Assembly (NCBI RefSeq): GCF_003285015.1
Contig: NZ_QMFB01000004.1
Location: 348,026-412,025 of the forward strand
Reading direction: 5' to 3'
Source: Paenibacillus contaminans
Lineage (GTDB): Bacteria; Bacillota; Bacilli; Paenibacillales; NBRC-103111
Length of the DNA: 64,000 nucleotides
Part shown: piece by piece, positions 60,579 to 64,000 of the stretch
Layout of the letters: each line of letters begins with the position of its first letter
Position numbering within the stretch: position 1 is the stretch's first letter
Made by a program: the position numbers and the translations under genes
Notes under the pieces: generated by a model
Database searches by the model: none
The model's input: the letters and a program-made list of their open reading frames with translations, nothing else
What the model was told of the DNA's origin: nothing

Positions 60579-61604
60579 TTAAGACTCGTTGTGAATCGCC
60601 AGGAGCTTGGCATGATCCGTAGACCAGATCGGCCTTACTTCTTGACGAGGGTTCAAATACGCTTTGATGCGATTGATAGCTGCCGGCCCCTCCGTGAAGC
60701 CGCCCGCAATTAGTCCCGGCAATTTGCCCGGATAATCAACGACATCGCCTGCCGCAAAGATGCCCTCCGCCGAAGTTTGCATCCAAGCGTCTACTACGAT
60801 GCGATCCCGTTCGATTTTCAGACCCCATTTTTTGATTTCGCCCAAATCCGGCTTTGCGCCGTGACAAACCACGATCTCGTCCACATCCAGCGAAGTAATG
60901 CCCTTCTTATCCAGATGTTCTATCGTCACACTTTCCATTTGCCCGTCGCTCCCATGAATCTCCTTGATCCGGGAAGAAGTCATGAGATGAACGGCCGTAT
61001 TCCGAAGTTGAGCGACATTTCCCTCATGAGCGCGAAATTCATCTCGGCGATGGACAAGCCCGACGTATTTTGCAATCGAAGCCAAAGCAAGAGCCCAGTC
61101 CACAGCCGAATCGCCGCCGCCGGATACAAGCACTCTTTTTCCGCGAAACCGATCCACGCTTTTTGCCCCATAATGCAGATGACTGCCTTCATACCGCTCT
61201 GCATTCGGCACTTCCAACTTGTTGGAAACCAGCGTGCCGTAACCGATCGCGAGTAAAATCGTACGCGTCGAGTGCGTTTCCCCGGTGTTGCTTATTAGAT
61301 GAAAGGTTCCGTCTTCTAAACGCTCCATTTTTTCAATCAACTGCGAATATGCTATGGCCGGCTCGAACGTGCGCGCCTGCTTCTCCAGCTGCATCGTTAA
61401 ATCTCTCGCCGTAATCGCCTCGATTCCGCCAACGTCATACAGAACCTTCTCCGAATAATAAGGCAGCTTCCCGCCAAGAAACGGAGCCGCTTCGATAATT
61501 TTCGTTTTCAAATCCCGCATGCCTGCATAGAAAGCTGCAAATAGTCCAGTCGGACCGCCGCCGATTATCGTTACATCAAAATAGGAATTCGTTTCGCCAG
61601 CCAT
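60579..61604 (-). CDS. Ferredoxin/flavodoxin-NADP reductase, thioredoxin-reductase-like (YumC/YcgT type)
   Basis: 341-aa flavoprotein. FAD motif VTIIGGGPTGLFAAFYAGMR, NADPH motif VLVSGGGDSAVDWALALASI, and GIFAAGDVVDYPGKLPGLIA; the redox CxxC of thioredoxin reductases is absent, as in the YumC group. It feeds electrons to ferredoxin, possibly for releasing iron from siderophores. The start at 61604 has GAGGAGG upstream; the open frame extends to 61700 through a Fur box. A Fur box 59 bases upstream of the start predicts iron repression. Confidence 0.88.
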   Translation of the reverse strand: MAGETNSYFDVTIIGGGPTGLFAAFYAGMRDLKTKIIEAAPFLGGKLPYYSEKVLYDVGGIEAITARDLTMQLEKQARTFEPAIAYSQLIEKMERLEDGTFHLISNTGETHSTRTILLAIGYGTLVSNKLEVPNAERYEGSHLHYGAKSVDRFRGKRVLVSGGGDSAVDWALALASIAKYVGLVHRRDEFRAHEGNVAQLRNTAVHLMTSSRIKEIHGSDGQMESVTIEHLDKKGITSLDVDEIVVCHGAKPDLGEIKKWGLKIERDRIVVDAWMQTSAEGIFAAGDVVDYPGKLPGLIAGGFTEGPAAINRIKAYLNPRQEVRPIWSTDHAKLLAIHNES

Positions 61605-61662
61605 TCCTAACGCCTCCTCTGATTCCTTGATAGGACGCAATTGATTTCTTGCACCAGCCCTA

Positions 61663-61677
61663 TGGTAATGATTATCA
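61663..61677 (-). promoter_or_regulatory. Fur box upstream of the ferredoxin-NADP reductase gene
   Basis: TGGTAATGATTATCA (plus strand), one mismatch to the 15-base consensus; extended by TTCTTATTA. Confidence 0.8.
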
Positions 61678-61763
61678 TTCTTATTAATACGAATCTCCAC
61701 CTATCGGCGGATTGTTTTCGGCTGCGAACGTATTTTTTTATCTGCGATCCGCTTTCCGGTAAA

Positions 61764-61793
61764 CAAAAAAACGCCGGTTTGAACGGCGTTTTT
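61764..61793 (-). terminator. Terminator after the second AraC regulator gene
   Basis: ACGCCG/CGGCGT stem with T runs on the minus strand (TTTTTTTG). Confidence 0.8.
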
Positions 61794-61819
61794 ACTCTGC
61801 ATACTATTAAATCGTTCCT

Positions 61820-62800
61820 TCATACCGGATTCGACCGCATATAGTGCCCCGGTTTGCAACCGTATTTTTTATAAAACGCTGCGGAGAAATTGCTTGGATT
61901 GCTGTAGCCTACCGCCGCCGCTGCTTCTCCGATGTTCAACTGTTCATATTGCATTAGAAATAAGCCTTTTTCCAATCGCAAATCGCGAATATATTCAAAA
62001 ACAGTCATACCAAACAGCTCTTTGAACCCTTTTTTTAGCTTAAGCTCGTTTAATTCCGTAGCGCGGGCCAATTGTTTCAAAGTCAGCGGATTTTCGAGCC
62101 GGTCTTGAATGATTTGTTTGGCGGCATAAAGCCTTTCTACATCCGTTTTTTTGATAAAATACGCTGCCGTTGAACGCTGCTCGCCCATATATTTCTCCAA
62201 AACGAGCAAAACGATCTCCATGATTTTAGATTCCATATGCAATCTCTTCAATGCACCCATATAAGTGGAATGAACCATCTCGTATGCGGCGCGTTTGAGT
62301 GTGACAAAGTTGTTCAACGGGCTTATTTGTCCGCTCTGGCTTTTTAGCCACTTCTCCACTTTACGATGATCGTCAGCATATTCAAAATAGCGAAGCACCT
62401 GTTCAGGCAGCAACCTGATTTCGAGAAATTGGTATCTCTGCTTCGATCTCTTGAACAAATGAATTTCGCTATCTTCTATCGCATACATATTGCCGGATTG
62501 TCCTTGAGTCGAAGAGCGGTTGCCTTTAAAGTAACAGTCCACACTGCCGCTAAAACAATAATTGATCTCAAAAACCCGATCTTCGTGGATGTACTGATTC
62601 CAATCCTCTTCCAACGTCATATCGGTGATGACTACTTCTATTCCTTGTCTGATTTTCAAGCGGGAAATGCTTCCCATCCCCAAAAGAGGCGGTAGGACGA
62701 TCTGTTGTTCTCGCCCCTGTTCCGTTTCGTTTACGGTTAAGTAATCGGAAAGACCGTCAAAATACCCATGTATATTGTTCGATCGAATGATCTGCTCCAT
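61820..62800 (-). CDS. AraC-family regulator, iron-controlled (PchR-like)
   Basis: 326-aa regulator. The N-terminal ligand part (1-230) contains FEINYCFSGSVDCYFKGNRS. The C-terminal DNA-binding part has LTLKQLARATELNELKLKKG, FKELFGMTVFEYIRDLRLEK and AAAVGYSNPSNFSAAFYKKY, with the KxLKxGFKxLFG form seen in PchR/YbtA-type siderophore regulators. GAGGTG lies before the ATG, and a promoter overlapped by a Fur box lies upstream. Probably switches on an iron-uptake operon when the chelate is present; target not in view, though the FecB-like gene is a candidate. Confidence 0.88.
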   Translation of the reverse strand: MEQIIRSNNIHGYFDGLSDYLTVNETEQGREQQIVLPPLLGMGSISRLKIRQGIEVVITDMTLEEDWNQYIHEDRVFEINYCFSGSVDCYFKGNRSSTQGQSGNMYAIEDSEIHLFKRSKQRYQFLEIRLLPEQVLRYFEYADDHRKVEKWLKSQSGQISPLNNFVTLKRAAYEMVHSTYMGALKRLHMESKIMEIVLLVLEKYMGEQRSTAAYFIKKTDVERLYAAKQIIQDRLENPLTLKQLARATELNELKLKKGFKELFGMTVFEYIRDLRLEKGLFLMQYEQLNIGEAAAAVGYSNPSNFSAAFYKKYGCKPGHYMRSNPV

Positions 62801-62869
62801 ATGAAAACACCTCGTCTATCAAGAAGCTATCTAAGTCAGGCGGCAACCGTAACCGATAATATTAACCGT

Positions 62870-62898
62870 ATTGTATCACCATTGAGAATCATTATCAA
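62870..62898 (-). promoter_or_regulatory. Fur-overlapped promoter of the AraC regulator gene
   Basis: -35 TTGATA (62893-62898), 17-base spacer, -10 TACAAT (62870-62875). The Fur box TGATAATGATTCTCA (one mismatch, about 62883-62897) covers the -35. Confidence 0.75.
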
Positions 62899-62900
62899 AC

Positions 62901-63190
62901 GATAGGAGGTGCGCCAATATGATGCAGCGGTGAAACGAAATCGGACGTGTGCCCAGGGCCACAGTTAAGGCTAAATCTAGACTTGCAGCTGTACTCCGCA
63001 TCATTTGTCCTGTTTCTTGTTTTCAACGACCAAGGCCGTACTGGTCCACAGGCGCACCGGGTGGCAGGTCCCCAATGAACATGAAGAAAACACCAGAAGT
63101 ATCCGGTCCTCCTGGTGCTGTTCTTAATCGTGATAAGACGGCTGCAGATTCAGTTACCATCCCATCGATATGTGATTATGGTAAATAACT
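62901..63190. other. Gene-free stretch, possible gene remnant
   Basis: An open frame at 62949-63188 (plus) ends KTPEVSGPPGAVLNRDKTAA then DSVTIPSICDYGK but matches nothing I recognise and has no convincing start site. It may be a decayed gene end. Confidence 0.3.
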
Positions 63191-64000
63191 TCATTGTTGT
63201 GAAGCCTTGTTCCCAACTATTGCATCTATTGCTCTCGATGCATTGTAAATTGCTTGCTCCGGGTAGCGGGCATAGGAAGGCACTTCCGCGGTTACATATC
63301 CGTCATAGCTGACATTATGCAATTGTTCCATTACTACCGGGTAATTTACATCACCGGCCAGCAGATCAACAAATCCGTGGATGCTGTTGGTCTGGCGGCG
63401 GTAATCTTTGAAGTGCACTTTACGGATTCTATTGTTCAGGATTGGAATCCATTGTTCGGGGTAACCCGTAGCCAGAACGTTGCCGACATCAAAATAGGAG
63501 CCGACATACTCACTGGAAATCGTATCAATAAATGTCCTGAATTCAAGCGGCGACAATAGAAACTTATTCCAGACGTTTTTCAGCCCGATATGAACGCGAT
63601 GCTGCTCGGCAATCTCAGCTAATCGTCCAATCCCTTCCAGCGCATAATGATAAGCAGCATCATAGGGGGCGTTTTCCTGATCAGGCAAGAAATCCGCTCC
63701 CACCATACCCGGCATGATTGCTACGGTGTCAATCCCCAGACATGCCGCCAATTCAATATGCTTTTGCGCCACCTGAAAGGCTTGCTTACGATTTTCCAAA
63801 CGGCTCGAAGTAAACGAATACGTCCAATACAAGCTGCTGTTTAGACTGACAAGATCAATTCCGATATCCTCAGCCGCCTGCTTCAAAGCGTTGATCTCCT
63901 TCATTCCGCTGCCAGGCTTTAACTCTCCCGTTTCCTCCATTGCCAATTCGATGCCGTCAAACCCCGCTTCCTTGGCCAGACGCATACAATCAGCCGCCAG
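63191..64000 (-). CDS. Sugar phosphate isomerase/epimerase family TIM barrel (N-terminus cut off by window edge)
   Basis: At least 269 residues; the frame is open to the window edge (LAADC before the first Met at 63985), so the true start lies outside. AP-endonuclease-2-type TIM barrel: LAKEAGFDGIELAMEETGEL, GSYFDVGNVLATGYPEQWIP with metal Asp, and RKVHFKDYRRQTNSIHGFVD with metal His. YDGYVTAEVPSYARYPEQAI carries the last Glu. The family includes xylulose-5-phosphate epimerases and inosose isomerases; the substrate is not clear. Start of a different locus to the right. Confidence 0.88.
   Translation of the reverse strand: MAADCMRLAKEAGFDGIELAMEETGELKPGSGMKEINALKQAAEDIGIDLVSLNSSLYWTYSFTSSRLENRKQAFQVAQKHIELAACLGIDTVAIMPGMVGADFLPDQENAPYDAAYHYALEGIGRLAEIAEQHRVHIGLKNVWNKFLLSPLEFRTFIDTISSEYVGSYFDVGNVLATGYPEQWIPILNNRIRKVHFKDYRRQTNSIHGFVDLLAGDVNYPVVMEQLHNVSYDGYVTAEVPSYARYPEQAIYNASRAIDAIVGNKASQQ

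Noticed and set aside
1..64000. CRISPR arrays, prophage or complete insertion sequences
   Set aside because: No regular spacer-repeat array, phage structural gene or intact transposase was seen.

Overview
The window looks like a chromosomal segment of a Gram-positive, spore-forming member of the Paenibacillaceae (Paenibacillus, Cohnella or a close relative). Signs of this are the strong AGGAGG-type ribosome sites, three LplB/YtcP/LplA-type sugar-uptake gene groups or parts of them, a YesM-type sensor kinase, an S-layer-homology protein leading an eps operon, an EAR-like RNA between the epsB- and epsC-type genes, and Spo0A-box-like sites. Identifications rest on reading motifs by eye; no database search was run.

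Left part (1-12.2 kb, all minus strand): a carbohydrate, probably uronide, utilisation locus. It holds a cut-off YesM-type sensor kinase, a lipoprotein binding protein with two permeases, a large secreted Big_2/hydrolase-like protein, two paralogous mannonate-dehydratase-like enzymes, a sugar-nucleotide-epimerase-like dehydrogenase and an SMP-30 lactonase. The transport promoter and the catabolic promoter carry nearly the same 29-bp box at the same place next to the -35. After about 1 kb of repeats and a tRNA-Leu(CAG) come a GT4 glycosyltransferase, a ROK regulator, and a two-gene cassette (ceramidase-like protein and DegT aminotransferase) flanked by 83-bp inverted repeats.

Centre (19-40 kb, minus strand): a polysaccharide biosynthesis operon. 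From its 5' end it carries an SLH-domain protein with a long Gly-Asn hexamer-repeat linker, EpsA/EpsB-type chain-length and tyrosine-kinase proteins, an EAR-like RNA with a terminator, a membrane 4,6-dehydratase, WbpB- and WbpA-like dehydrogenases, an unknown alpha/alpha-toroid-like protein, a flippase, a polymerase, two glycosyltransferases, a GNAT, two aminotransferases, a phosphoglycosyl transferase, a UDP-sugar 2-epimerase and a hexapeptide acetyltransferase. The set suggests two activated sugars: a UDP-2,3-diacetamido-mannuronate and a 4-amino-6-deoxy (bacillosamine-like) sugar. The flippase, polymerase and toroid genes form an AT-rich block. A chain of small and membrane genes (54 aa, 70 aa, VanZ, Pro-rich membrane protein) follows. 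Upstream lies a 747-aa GAF/LuxR-type regulator and a 1-kb AT-rich region with three Spo0A-box-like sites and a possible 53-aa peptide.

Right part (43.6-64 kb): small membrane and paralogous small proteins, a Gfo/Idh oxidoreductase, an OmpR-type two-component system, an AI-2E-family transporter with a PssA-like protein that has lost its catalytic Asp residues, a second sugar-uptake operon behind a membrane AraC regulator, and an iron module (AraC regulator running in frame into a FecB-type lipoprotein across a Fur box, Fur-family regulator, ferredoxin-NADP reductase, second AraC regulator). A sugar isomerase is cut by the right edge.
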